From CAYLHF01 sp964383365 (GTDB lineage: Bacteria; Bacteroidota; Rhodothermia; Rhodothermales; UBA10348): 24,666 bases of DNA. A program made the translations under genes and the position numbers. This document shows positions 1 through 8,022 of the stretch, one piece after another. The stretch is from NCBI GenBank assembly GCA_964383365.1, contig CAYLHF010000042.1, positions 1 through 24,666 of the forward strand. Direction: 5' to 3'. Numbering within the stretch: the first letter of the stretch is position 1; every line of letters begins with the position of its first letter. The notes beneath the pieces were generated by a model. It ran no database searches, was not told where the DNA came from, and saw nothing but the letters and a program-made list of their open reading frames with translations.

Positions 1-1
1 G

Positions 2-85
2 TGCCCAGGACTGGAATCGAACCAGCACGTCCTTGCGGACACCGCCCCCTCAAGACGGCGCGTCTACCAATTCCGCCACCTGGGC
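2..85 (-). tRNA. tRNA-Leu (anticodon GAG)
   Basis: The reverse complement folds into a type II (long variable arm) cloverleaf. The acceptor stem GCCCAGG (85-79) pairs with CCTGGGC. The anticodon stem CCGTC/GGCGG encloses the loop TTGAGGG, which gives anticodon GAG for CUC leucine codons. The variable arm is a short hairpin around GTCCGCAAGGAC, and the T-loop is TTCGATT. The discriminator base is A at position 2. Position 1 would be a C, so I cannot tell whether CCA is encoded because the window ends there. It lies about 100 bp downstream of tRNA-Lys on the same strand and is probably co-transcribed with it. Confidence 0.95.
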
Positions 86-187
86 AAGGGTCCAAAAGAG
101 GTCAACCTGGTTCAGTAAACGGCGACGCATCGCCAGCCAACCGGCAAGCCTTTTTTGGGAGGCCGGTATACCCTTCCCCGGCCCTTG

Positions 188-260
188 TGATCCCGACAGG
201 GTTCGAACCTGTGACCCTCTGATTAAAAGTCAGATGCTCTACCAACTGAGCTACGGGATC
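188..260 (-). tRNA. tRNA-Lys (anticodon UUU)
   Basis: The reverse complement is a standard 73-nt tRNA. The acceptor stem GATCCCG (260-254) pairs perfectly with CGGGATC (195-189), and the discriminator is A at 188. The D-arm contains AGCTCAGTTGGTAGAGC. The anticodon loop CTTTTAA gives UUU, reading AAA/AAG lysine codons, and the T-arm contains GGTTCGAACC. CCA is not encoded, because ACAA follows the acceptor stem. It is transcribed in the same direction as aspS (upstream) and tRNA-Leu (downstream). Confidence 0.97.
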
Positions 261-425
261 AATGACGTCATGAACGAAAACTACTCAGGCGGATACCTGC
301 CCGACGGACTCGGTCCATTTTTTGTCAAGTCAAGAAATTTACGACTCCCGATGTATGACCTCCAACTCCAGGACGTCCCGGCAGGGTCGATTTCGTTTGA
401 AGTCTACGCAGATATTACGTTATCA

Positions 426-444
426 CCGGGAATTGTAGTCCCGG
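426..444 (-). terminator. Hairpin downstream of aspS, possible weak terminator
   Basis: CCGGGA and TCCCGG form a perfect 6-bp stem around a 7-nt loop, 42 nt after the aspS stop codon. On the minus strand it is followed by mixed sequence (TGATAACG), not a clean U-tract, so it is at best a weak or factor-assisted terminator. The rest of the 226 bp between aspS and tRNA-Lys shows no gene. It may hold the tRNA promoter, but I could not pair a convincing -35 with a -10. Confidence 0.3.
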
Positions 445-486
445 AGCGTTGCCATCGGGTGCCGCAGGGGGAGTATCACGGGCACG

Positions 487-2340
487 TCAGTCCTCTTCGT
501 CTGGTACGATCGCAATATGGAGATCCGCAAGTTGGTGCTCATCGACCTCATCCGGAGATTGGACCATCGGCTCCTGAGCGCTCTGGGTCTTCGGGAAAGC
601 AATGACCTCACGCAGGGAGCTGGCACCGGTGAGTTGCATGACGATCCGGTCGAGTCCAAGTGCAATGCCGCCATGCGGTGGTGCGCCAAACTTGAATGCG
701 TCGAGCAGGAAGCCGAACCGAGTGTCCGCTTCCTCTTTTTCGATACCCAGTAACTTGAACATCTGTCGCTGTATATCCTGCCGGTGGATTCGGATAGATC
801 CGCCACCGAGTTCGGTCCCGTTGAGGACGAGATCGTAGGCTCTGGCTCGGGTCGCGCCCGGGTCTTCGAACATATGAGAAACATCACTATCGAGCGGCGA
901 GGTAAACGGATGGTGCATGGCCGTATACCGACCGGCTTCACTGTCAAACTCCACCAGTGGAAACTCGGTAACCCACAGAAATTTCCACGGACCATCGTCT
1001 GTTCGATCGATCATCCCCAATTCCCGGGCCATATGCAGTCGAAGGGCTCCCATCTGTTCGTGAACGGTCGGGGCTGCGCCCGCAAGAACCAGGACAAGAT
1101 CGCCCGTCTCCGCTCCTGCCTCAGAAATGGCGGCATCAACGAATGATGCAGGCAACACGTCCGCTTTAACGCTCGATGTGGCAGGCGACCCGTCGGCCGG
1201 GCGTTTGAAGTAAATCAGTCCACCTGCACGGAGTTTCTTCCTGACAATATTTTTGTCCAGTCGATCCATCGCCCCACGACCACGCTCGCTTTCTCCCTTC
1301 ACGACGATCGCGAGTATATTCCCGTTAGAGGCAAGAATGTCATCAAACACGCGAAATCCTGATCCCACGAATGCGCTGGTTACGTCACAGAGTTCCATAT
1401 CAAAGCGCATGTCCGGTTTATCCGAACCGAATCTGCGCATGGCCTCGTCATATGCCATCCGAGGAAACGGGAGGGGGAGATCCGTTCCTTTCAGTTCCTT
1501 CCAGATGGCCGCCATGAGTCCTTCGCCGAGTTCATAGACGAGATCCTCGGTGGCGAATGTCATCTCGACATCGATCTGGGTAAATTCGGGCTGGCGGTCT
1601 GCGCGCAGGTCCTCGTCGCGGAAACACTTTACGATCTGAAAGTACCGGTCCAGACCGGCAATCATCAGGATCTGCTTGTAGGTCTGAGGTGACTGCGGCA
1701 GTGCGTAAAATTTTCCTCGATGGACGCGGCTCGGAACGAGATAATCGCGGGCCCCTTCCGGGGTCGATTTCATCAATACGGGTGTTTCGACTTCTATGAA
1801 TTCATGGGTATCGAAGAACCGTCTCGTCGTCTGATACAGTTTGTGCCGGAGGATTATGTTCTGCTGCAGTTCCGGCCGTCGAAGATCCAGGTACCGGTAT
1901 CTGAGCCTGAGATCTTCATTCGCATTCTGGCGTTTTTCCTCGTGTGCAGAAACAGGGAAAGGGACGGGATCACTTTCGTTGAGCACGAGAAGATCGGATA
2001 CCCGTACCTCGATGCTACCGGTCGGATGCTTCGGATTGATGGTTTCTTCCGATCGTTCGACGACCGTACCTGTTACGGATATAACAAATTCAGAGCGGAG
2101 ACGGTCGGCGGCAGAATGTGCATCCGGGTGATCCTGGGGCTGAAATACGATCTGGGTCAGGCCGTACCTGTCTCTCAAATCAATAAAAATGACGCCTCCG
2201 AGGTCGCGTCTTGTATCGACCCACCCTTTGAGAACGACGGTTTCGTCAATGTGTGACATGCGCAATGAGCCGCACGAATGCGTGCGATTTCCATGCACAT
2301 CCAGGTTTGCGTCTGAGGGGTGATTCGCCATAGTCTCCAT
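487..2340 (-). CDS. aspS: Aspartate--tRNA ligase (AspRS)
   Basis: This class IIb synthetase charges tRNA-Asp with aspartate in the cytoplasm. It has 617 residues against about 590 for most bacterial AspRS; the excess is mainly at the N terminus. In order it shows an OB-fold anticodon-binding domain (about 17-125, with THSCGSLRMSHI and GWVDTRRDLGG), motif 2 (FRDEDLRADRQPEFTQID, about 240-257), the bacterial GAD insertion (about 300-440) and motif 3 (GGIALGLDRIVM, about 557-568). The residue before GG in RRDLGG is Leu, as in E. coli; from family knowledge, non-discriminating enzymes of the Pseudomonas type have His there, so a discriminating enzyme is likely (inference). The ATG at 2340 is used; a second ATG at 2331 is equally possible. 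The leader carries an unusual hairpin (separate entry). The gene is divergent from the peptide transporter and upstream of two tRNAs on the same strand. Confidence 0.97.
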   Translation of the reverse strand: METMANHPSDANLDVHGNRTHSCGSLRMSHIDETVVLKGWVDTRRDLGGVIFIDLRDRYGLTQIVFQPQDHPDAHSAADRLRSEFVISVTGTVVERSEETINPKHPTGSIEVRVSDLLVLNESDPVPFPVSAHEEKRQNANEDLRLRYRYLDLRRPELQQNIILRHKLYQTTRRFFDTHEFIEVETPVLMKSTPEGARDYLVPSRVHRGKFYALPQSPQTYKQILMIAGLDRYFQIVKCFRDEDLRADRQPEFTQIDVEMTFATEDLVYELGEGLMAAIWKELKGTDLPLPFPRMAYDEAMRRFGSDKPDMRFDMELCDVTSAFVGSGFRVFDDILASNGNILAIVVKGESERGRGAMDRLDKNIVRKKLRAGGLIYFKRPADGSPATSSVKADVLPASFVDAAISEAGAETGDLVLVLAGAAPTVHEQMGALRLHMARELGMIDRTDDGPWKFLWVTEFPLVEFDSEAGRYTAMHHPFTSPLDSDVSHMFEDPGATRARAYDLVLNGTELGGGSIRIHRQDIQRQMFKLLGIEKEEADTRFGFLLDAFKFGAPPHGGIALGLDRIVMQLTGASSLREVIAFPKTQSAQEPMVQSPDEVDEHQLADLHIAIVPDEED

Positions 2341-2342
2341 GT

Positions 2343-2362
2343 AAAAAAAGGCCTCTCGGCCT
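2343..2362 (-). promoter_or_regulatory. Terminator-like hairpin in the aspS leader
   Basis: On the minus strand AGGCC-GAGA-GGCCT forms a GC-rich 5-bp stem with a GNRA-type tetraloop. Six further T residues follow, and the element ends 2 nt before the aspS ATG. The only purine-rich stretch that could serve as ribosome binding site (GAGAGG) lies in the loop and 3' arm. No minus-strand gene lies just upstream, so this is not simply the terminator of a neighbour. It could act as an attenuator or as a translational switch for aspS. A TATATT hexamer (2386-2381) could be the -10 of a very short leader. Confidence 0.45.
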
Positions 2363-2422
2363 GGAAAAACTCAATCCCGTAATATACTCAAGCCAATGAA
2401 CGCGGTAGCTGAAAAAATGGTT

Positions 2423-2450
2423 TAGACAGAAGGTCCACTTTTTCTATCTT
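2423..2450 (+). promoter_or_regulatory. Putative promoter of the peptide transporter
   Basis: TAGACA (2423-2428; 5 of 6 matches to TTGACA) and TATCTT (2445-2450; 4 of 6 to TATAAT) are separated by 16 nt. They lie 36 nt before the transporter ATG in the divergent region shared with aspS. The -10 area, TATCTTAG, also resembles the Bacteroidota TAnnTTTG box with one mismatch. This is a visual match only. Confidence 0.35.
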
Positions 2451-2485
2451 AGGCCCGGTCCTTAATCATCTTCCCGAGTACATCC

Positions 2486-3985
2486 ATGCCAACTACTGCG
2501 TCCGCAGCCCATATGGACAAGACCTTTTTTGGTCAACCACGAGGTCTTGCTACCCTGTTTTTTACCGAGATGTGGGAGCGATTCAGCTACTACGGAATGC
2601 GTGCGTTGCTGATCCTGTTCATGACAGCGACCACTATTCAGGAAAATCCAGGCCTCGGCTTCGATGTGGCAACAGCAGCCGCGATTTACGGACTTTATAC
2701 CAGTCTGGTCTATCTTCTTGCACTTCCGGGTGGATGGGTAGCGGATAATGTGTGGGGCCAGCGAAAGGCCATCTATATAGGCGGTTGGATCATCGCCATG
2801 GGCCATTTCAGTATGGCTATCCCGTCGAATTTCACATTTTTCATGGGCCTTATCCTCATCGTACTCGGTACGGGACTCTTGAAGCCCAACGTGAGTACGG
2901 TTGTCGCTGATCTGTATCCGGAAGGAGGTGCTGCCAGAGATGCCGGATTCTCCGTGTTTTATATGGGAATTAACCTGGGCGCACTGCTTGGGCCGACGCT
3001 TTGCGGATACTTCGGTGAGAACATCAACTGGCACTGGGGATTTTCGCTGGCCGGTTTCGGCATGGTCCTGGGTCTGTATCAGTTCCGCCGCGGATTCAAG
3101 TATCTCGGCGATGCCGGTGTACTCCGGTCCGATGATCCCGCAGCCGTTATTGCGGCAAAAGAGAGAAAATTCTATCTCGTATCCGGTATCATCGCGGCCG
3201 TGATTGCCTTGTTTGGCTATCTGGTGTATTCGGGCGTTCTCGACTATACACTCACGCAGATTGCGACCGCTCTCGGGTCTGTAATCCTGGGAGCCGCTGC
3301 TCTGTATTTCGGCTACCTGTTTCTTTTCGGTGGACACAATTCGCTGGAGAAGAAAAGACTCACTATGATCGTCTGGCTCTTTATTCTTGCTGCGGTTTTC
3401 TGGTCCGGATTCGAGCAGGCTGGCTCTTCGCTCAATCTCTTCGCCAAGGAACTCACCGACCGCGTCTTCTTCGGGTGGGAGATGCCGGCTTCCTTCCTTC
3501 AGACAGTCAATTCATTCTTCATCATCGTTTTCGCTCCCATCTTCGGGTCACTCTGGATTTATCTAGCCAGGAAGAATGCGCACCCTTCGATCGGAATGAA
3601 ATTCGCGCTGGGTTTACTCGGGCTGGCCGCAGGATTTTTCGTGCTCTCATGGGGCGCCGCGAATGCAACCGCCGATCAACCTGTATCGGTGGCCTGGTTG
3701 GTCGTGACCTACTTTCTGCATACCGTTGGCGAACTCTGTCTGTCGCCCGTTGGACTGTCGAGTATCACCAAACTGGCTCCTCAGAACCGCGTGGGCCAGA
3801 TGATGGGTGTCTGGTTCGTCGCGACGGCGCTCGGGAATTTATTCGCAGGGCTGGTCGCTGGAAGTCTGGAAACCCTCGCGCCAACAGCTCTTTTCTGGAA
3901 CGTGGCCATGATGGTCGGCGGCGCAGGAATTGTTGCTCTGGTCGTGAGCCCCTTCTTCAAGAAACTCGTGCACGGCGTAGACTAA
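2486..3985 (+). CDS. Peptide MFS transporter, POT/PTR2 family
   Basis: This is a proton-coupled oligopeptide symporter of the inner membrane, which imports di- and tripeptides. It has 499 residues, a normal POT length, and is hydrophobic throughout with about 12-14 membrane segments. The diagnostic ExxER motif of helix 1 is present (E28, E31, R32 in TEMWERFSYYG). So are a loop 2-3 motif (GGWVADNVWGQRKA, about 82-95), LGTGLLKPNVST (about 127-138) and the second PTR2 signature FYMGINLGA (about 158-166). Later segments include WSGFEQAGSSLNLFA and the conserved helix 10 GELCLSPVGLSSITKLAP. The ATG at 2486 has no clear Shine-Dalgarno sequence; a second in-frame ATG at residue 10 is possible. It is transcribed alone and ends at a strong hairpin. 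The exact substrate cannot be read from the sequence. Confidence 0.95.
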   Translation: MPTTASAAHMDKTFFGQPRGLATLFFTEMWERFSYYGMRALLILFMTATTIQENPGLGFDVATAAAIYGLYTSLVYLLALPGGWVADNVWGQRKAIYIGGWIIAMGHFSMAIPSNFTFFMGLILIVLGTGLLKPNVSTVVADLYPEGGAARDAGFSVFYMGINLGALLGPTLCGYFGENINWHWGFSLAGFGMVLGLYQFRRGFKYLGDAGVLRSDDPAAVIAAKERKFYLVSGIIAAVIALFGYLVYSGVLDYTLTQIATALGSVILGAAALYFGYLFLFGGHNSLEKKRLTMIVWLFILAAVFWSGFEQAGSSLNLFAKELTDRVFFGWEMPASFLQTVNSFFIIVFAPIFGSLWIYLARKNAHPSIGMKFALGLLGLAAGFFVLSWGAANATADQPVSVAWLVVTYFLHTVGELCLSPVGLSSITKLAPQNRVGQMMGVWFVATALGNLFAGLVAGSLETLAPTALFWNVAMMVGGAGIVALVVSPFFKKLVHGVD

Positions 3986-3992
3986 GCTCCGA

Positions 3993-4023
3993 TGATCTGC
4001 GGCATGGAATGTGTCGCAGATCA
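3993..4023. terminator. 13-bp hairpin between convergent genes
   Basis: TGATCTGCGGCAT pairs with GTGTCGCAGATCA around the 5-nt loop GGAAT. Nine bp are perfect, and four more inner pairs include two G-U wobbles on the plus strand. It begins 8 nt after the transporter stop and ends 19 nt before the stop of the convergent outer-membrane gene. No U-tract follows on either strand. It is best read as a 3'-end hairpin or bidirectional termination/stability element and not as a classic intrinsic terminator. Confidence 0.5.
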
Positions 4024-4042
4024 GGGCAGCGTACTCAGTCGG

Positions 4043-5785
4043 TCAGAATGTAGGATTCAGACGTAACCACACCGTGGGAGCCATTCCGGTTCCCATATCG
4101 CGGAGCGGCCAGGCGACTTCTATCCGGATGTCTCGGTCATCCAGGGCCACACCGAGGCCGGCGTCGGGGATGACATCATCGAGATTGAAATCGTTCCGGT
4201 TGAGGCCATTCGTCCATCCGGCATCGAAGAGTCCGAAAATGGCCAGATCGTCAAACAGACCATCCAGGATTCCCGGATTGTACATATTGTATTCGACGTT
4301 GGCGAGCACCATTCGACTGCCGAGAAATACATTTTGCGGGTAGGCTCTGACTGATCCGACGCCACCGAGCGTGAACGATTTCTGGAGTGGAAGATTCCCT
4401 TCACTGGTGCCTCCACGAAGACGGAGACTCAGGCCATCGTACCGACTGATCCGAATGTATGTGCGAACGTCGGCCATGTACCGGTTGAATCGAAAATCCC
4501 CCCCGAAATCTTTGCCGATTTCCGCCTCTGCCCGGAACGTGAATCCGGCAGGATTATGCCGGTAATTCATTATGCGACCACCTTCTAACGCAAATACAAG
4601 CGACTTCATTTCGCCCTCGTCTATACCGGGATTGGCGCGAAATGAATCACCACCAAAGAGCGACCAGGATGTGTTGTTTGACAGGCTTCGGTACGTGTCT
4701 TCACGGTAGGCCCCGCTGAACTGGATCCAGGGCGTCACTCTTCCAACAACATATGCGGTCCACCCGTCCGTCTCGAAATAGTCGAAAAAGTCCGTTCTGA
4801 AGAGAGAAGCCGCGAGCGTGTTCTCTGCCCACGTGGACTTCCAGACATCCCGAGTTCCTGTATTTCTTCGATACGCCCCACCTACTTTCAGGTCGAATAT
4901 TCCTGATCCAAACGCTTCGGTGAGTCTCGTCTCGGCCCCTGCTTCGTAGCGCCACTCTTCCAGTGAAAGAGCATACCCGACCTGTCCGTAAATACGGCCC
5001 CGATCCCACGCCGACCAATCGACGGGCATTCTTCTTATTCCCAGAACCAGCCCTTCCACTCTGTTGTAGCGGGTTGCAGGGATCGGACGATACAGACTGA
5101 ATTCGGTATACGGCCAGCGACGGATGAATTCTCCCACGTATCCTGTCGAGTGATATTGCCAGTCGGAACTCATTCGCCTGAAACGATTCCGATTGCGGTA
5201 CCACCAGTCATCATCATCTCCATACTCGTCATCATACGCGTCCTTACCGCGCCTCGACTTACGCTTGTTCAGGGTACCATTTTCGTACTTACCTTCGGCG
5301 AGCCATTCGGACTCATCGTCCGTTCGAATGAGGTCCTCCCGGTCTCCGGTCATTCGGACGGCGTCATTCAGGCTCTCGATACTTCCCCGAAGACGGTCGG
5401 CAAGATCGTCCTCGTTTCTCACGCGCAGACTCCTTTCGACACTTCGTAGCTCTCGCTGAATATCTCTGAGAAGATCCACGAGTTCGTCATCATCACTCAC
5501 GACTCGTCTCGAGCGAAACCCTCCATAGCCATCGGTAGCAGAGGAGAGTTTGCCCGTGACATCGCGAAGTTGATCCGTAATCGGGCCCGCGACGTGTTTT
5601 CTGGAAACTTCCCGGACGAGGCTTACGACCGATCGGAGCGTGGCCACAAGAGCATCCCGATCTGTCGGTGAAACGTGAGCCGTCTCATCGGACGTTCGTT
5701 GGGCGAGACTCTGGCCGGGTGAAATAGCGAAAGCTACGATCAGACTAACGCGAAGGAGGCGACCGCATCGGAGAGTAACAGACAT
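4043..5785 (-). CDS. Outer-membrane beta-barrel protein, Omp85-like C-terminal domain
   Basis: The product has 580 residues from the ATG at 5785. This start gives a clean Sec signal peptide (basic CGRLLR, hydrophobic core, cleavage after SLA at about 28); an in-frame TTG at 5833 only adds residues in front of it. Residues about 30-165 are charged and helical, with likely coiled coil (DLLRDIQRELRSVERSLRVR). A very acidic patch follows (DDEYGDDDDWW). From about 195 to the end the sequence alternates as in a transmembrane beta-barrel. It contains GGVGSVRAYPQN (about 474-485), which resembles the conserved barrel motif of the Omp85/surface-antigen superfamily, and ends in Phe as Bam-inserted proteins do. 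No POTRA repeat is recognisable. It is monocistronic, convergent to the transporter and divergent from the fkbM-like gene. BamA, TamA and patatin-linked barrels are related; the function is not known. Confidence 0.75.
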   Translation of the reverse strand: MSVTLRCGRLLRVSLIVAFAISPGQSLAQRTSDETAHVSPTDRDALVATLRSVVSLVREVSRKHVAGPITDQLRDVTGKLSSATDGYGGFRSRRVVSDDDELVDLLRDIQRELRSVERSLRVRNEDDLADRLRGSIESLNDAVRMTGDREDLIRTDDESEWLAEGKYENGTLNKRKSRRGKDAYDDEYGDDDDWWYRNRNRFRRMSSDWQYHSTGYVGEFIRRWPYTEFSLYRPIPATRYNRVEGLVLGIRRMPVDWSAWDRGRIYGQVGYALSLEEWRYEAGAETRLTEAFGSGIFDLKVGGAYRRNTGTRDVWKSTWAENTLAASLFRTDFFDYFETDGWTAYVVGRVTPWIQFSGAYREDTYRSLSNNTSWSLFGGDSFRANPGIDEGEMKSLVFALEGGRIMNYRHNPAGFTFRAEAEIGKDFGGDFRFNRYMADVRTYIRISRYDGLSLRLRGGTSEGNLPLQKSFTLGGVGSVRAYPQNVFLGSRMVLANVEYNMYNPGILDGLFDDLAIFGLFDAGWTNGLNRNDFNLDDVIPDAGLGVALDDRDIRIEVAWPLRDMGTGMAPTVWLRLNPTF

Positions 5786-5884
5786 GTCGAGTACAAATTC
5801 GGTGGACAAGAGATTGACCGAAGTCAGTCCCAATACGTTCCAGCCAAAAAAAGGGTTACAATGTTACCGAAACTCCTGTCGATG

Positions 5885-5945
5885 TCAGGGTAGCACGACT
5901 CCGTCGTGTTGTCCCGAAGTCTCAGGGCACCGTCGTCCCGAGGTC
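5885..5945. repeat. Degenerate tandem repeat with hairpin
   Basis: Two adjacent imperfect copies both start with TCAGGG and end with GTCCCGARGTC (5885-5921 and 5922-5945). The second lacks about 13 nt of the first. Inside the first copy CACGAC-TCC-GTCGTG (5894-5908) forms a 6-bp hairpin that wobble pairs extend to 9 bp. It sits in the divergent region between the barrel gene and the methyltransferase gene and covers the GTG at 5906, which argues against that GTG as the start. Confidence 0.45.
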
Positions 5946-5980
5946 CACTCCACCCGCGTGCCTTCTTGAATAACGTCGGA

Positions 5981-6823
5981 ATGTGTAGTAGCCTTGTGCG
6001 GGAGTCGTATTTTGGGATCGTTGTCTGCGGCGCTTCCGTCCGACCATCCCCATTAACCTTTTTCCCTCACAACAGACGTTATATGCTATCAGGGCGTCAG
6101 ATTCTACATGCTTTTCTTTGGACAGGTCGTCACCTGAGGGGCCAGATGGATCCGGCAGAGCTACGGATTCTGACTTCTTATCTCAATCCTTCTGACGTTG
6201 TTATCGATATTGGAGCCCATGCGGGTCTGTGGACCATTCCGCTGTCGAGATTGGTTCCGGAGGGGACCGTGCATGCCTTCGAGGCTCTTCCCTATTATGC
6301 TCAGACACTCTCTTTTGTAGTAAAAATGCTACACAGGCGAAATGTGTGCGTCCACAACAACGCAGTGCTGAATACAGAGAAGCGTGTAGATATCGTCTGG
6401 CGTGATACGAGAGGAAATCGGCTTACCGGCCTGACGCATGTAAAAGGAGAGACGGAGTCTACCCCTGATACCGTGACCGTAAAAGGGATTCGGCTCGACG
6501 ATTCGACGGTGTCTGCAACCGGAAGGATCAGGTTCATAAAGCTCGATATTGAGGGGGCCGAAATTCTGGCACTCGAAGGTGCATCCGCTTTGCTCGAACG
6601 AAATAGGCCATTGATTTTCATGGAATTAGATGATGCCTATTGTAAGCGCTACGGTCGCCGAGCGGGTGACGTGTTTTCTTTTTTCGATTCGAGATCGTAC
6701 GTGGGAATTACGGTATCTGAAGATGGTTCGAGAGATATCATACCGCGAATACAGGACCTACAGTCCAACGATTTATGGTTTGTCCCGAATGAGGACGAAG
6801 CCTCCTTCTGCGCGACCCCATGA
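5981..6823 (+). CDS. FkbM family SAM-dependent methyltransferase
   Basis: This is a class I methyltransferase of the FkbM family, usually found methylating sugars in polysaccharide or natural-product clusters. The SAM-binding motif VVIDIGAHAGLWTIPLS is followed by an acidic strand end (VHAFEALP). The family signature RIRFIKLDIEGAEILALEG lies in the second half, ahead of RPLIFMEL. The length of about 280 residues fits the family. The start is uncertain: ATG 5981 is given, but ATG 6083 gives a shorter protein that keeps the whole catalytic domain, and the open frame extends up to a GTG at 5906. None has a strong ribosome binding site. The stop overlaps the start of the next glycosyltransferase (ATGA), so the two are translationally coupled and probably act on the same glycan. 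Confidence 0.85.
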   Translation: MCSSLVRESYFGIVVCGASVRPSPLTFFPHNRRYMLSGRQILHAFLWTGRHLRGQMDPAELRILTSYLNPSDVVIDIGAHAGLWTIPLSRLVPEGTVHAFEALPYYAQTLSFVVKMLHRRNVCVHNNAVLNTEKRVDIVWRDTRGNRLTGLTHVKGETESTPDTVTVKGIRLDDSTVSATGRIRFIKLDIEGAEILALEGASALLERNRPLIFMELDDAYCKRYGRRAGDVFSFFDSRSYVGITVSEDGSRDIIPRIQDLQSNDLWFVPNEDEASFCATP

Positions 6824-8022
6824 GTAAATTGGTGAACGAACGTAAACACCTACTGATCATCAGCCCGGATGACGTAGGGACCGGTCGCGACGGGCTGGCG
6901 GTGTATACACGGCAAATGATTTCAGCGCTGTACGAACATGCGGACGTGTCGCTGGTGGTTCTGGGGGCAAAACCGGATGTGGACGCCGGTGGTCCATTCT
7001 CAGCCATCTATCTCGACGCAAGGCGGAGTCAACTCCAGGCCCGGATCAAATCGCTGGTCTCGCGCTCTCCAGCTTATGTCCTGGAGTTTGACAGCACCCG
7101 GATACTCGATGCGATAGAGGCGATTGTATCGAGCAACGCGGTAGACAAGATCGTACTCAATCATCGCCGGGCAGCCTGGCTGGCTCCGCGTATTGCCCGC
7201 TCCAAAAACGCGAACCTGAACAGGTATCCGCTCGTTTATGTCTCCCATAACGCGGAAGAAAGGAGTCTTTCATCTCTCGCGGGCATGTATGCAGGGCCGA
7301 CGATGAGACGCCTCGCTCTTCGCGAGTCCAGGAAAACGGGAAGCATGGAGAGGCAGGTTGTCGCATGCTGCAAGACAGTGACCTGCATCTCTGAGGACGA
7401 TGCGGTAACAATGAATCTGAATGAGATGGAAGCCGACGTTCACATCATTCCTGCTTCCATGTCAGTAAAGTCCGATCTTTCAGAGCGCCCGGTAAACCAG
7501 CCAACGATTGTTCTGGTTGGTTCTATGACGTGGGCCCCGAAGCGAATGAATGCCCTCTGGTTGGTGAACTCCATTTTTCCACGTGTACGTGCCCGGATTC
7601 CGGATGTCCGACTCATCGTCGCGGGTTCGGGAGCATCTTCTCTTTGTGAAGGTGTGACGGAAATGGATTCCATCGAATTTTACGAAGCGCCGGAAAGCCT
7701 CGAACCCTTTTTCCGGCGCGCAGACGTGTTTGTCGTACCGGAGCGGCAGGAAGGTGGACTCAAAATAAAAACGGTCGAGGCGTCCGCGTACGGACTCCCC
7801 ATCGTATCCACTGCTGCTGGAGCGGCGGGTTCGAGGCTGGAACACGGTGTCAGTGTGATGATAGCGGATGATGAAGCCGAATTTGCGAATCGGATCGTCG
7901 GTTTACTCAGCGACAGGAACGCTGCCGCCGAGTTGGGAAATAGAGCCAGGGAGGTAGTACGGGAGTACTTTGACCCGGAGATCACTGCTCGTGGATGGCG
8001 CCAGGCTCTTCTCAGCAAGTAA
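6820..8022 (+). CDS. Glycosyltransferase family 4 protein
   Basis: This 400-residue GT-B glycosyltransferase transfers a sugar from a nucleotide donor. The N-terminal half begins with a Rossmann strand (KHLLIISPDDVGTGRDGLAVYTRQM) and contains YVSHNAEERSLSS and CKTVTCISEDDA, typical of cytoplasmic polysaccharide GT4 enzymes. The C-terminal half has the donor-site region VLVGSMTWAPKRMNALWLVN, RLIVAGSGASS, ADVFVVPERQEGGLKIKTVEA (with the conserved E of the EX7E-type region) and YGLPIVSTAAGA. It starts by 4-nt overlap with the fkbM-like gene. Its stop at 8022 lies inside the 3' end of the convergent glycosyltransferase, an 11-bp overlap. The acceptor and donor sugars cannot be inferred. Confidence 0.9.
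   Translation: MSKLVNERKHLLIISPDDVGTGRDGLAVYTRQMISALYEHADVSLVVLGAKPDVDAGGPFSAIYLDARRSQLQARIKSLVSRSPAYVLEFDSTRILDAIEAIVSSNAVDKIVLNHRRAAWLAPRIARSKNANLNRYPLVYVSHNAEERSLSSLAGMYAGPTMRRLALRESRKTGSMERQVVACCKTVTCISEDDAVTMNLNEMEADVHIIPASMSVKSDLSERPVNQPTIVLVGSMTWAPKRMNALWLVNSIFPRVRARIPDVRLIVAGSGASSLCEGVTEMDSIEFYEAPESLEPFFRRADVFVVPERQEGGLKIKTVEASAYGLPIVSTAAGAAGSRLEHGVSVMIADDEAEFANRIVGLLSDRNAAAELGNRAREVVREYFDPEITARGWRQALLSK

Noticed and set aside
161..183. GGCCGG...CCGGCC inverted repeat between the two tRNA genes as a terminator
   Set aside because: On the transcribed strand the stem is followed by TCCCAAAAAAGG and not a U-tract. It is more likely a processing hairpin or chance GC palindrome.
2462..3337. 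291-codon open frame on the minus strand
   Set aside because: It lies entirely antisense to the peptide transporter, which has all family motifs. The translated peptide is hydrophilic with no recognisable domain, so it is a shadow frame.
4701..5204. 167-codon minus-strand frame inside the outer-membrane barrel gene
   Set aside because: It is an out-of-frame shadow; the barrel frame explains the region with a signal peptide, alternating strands and a terminal Phe.
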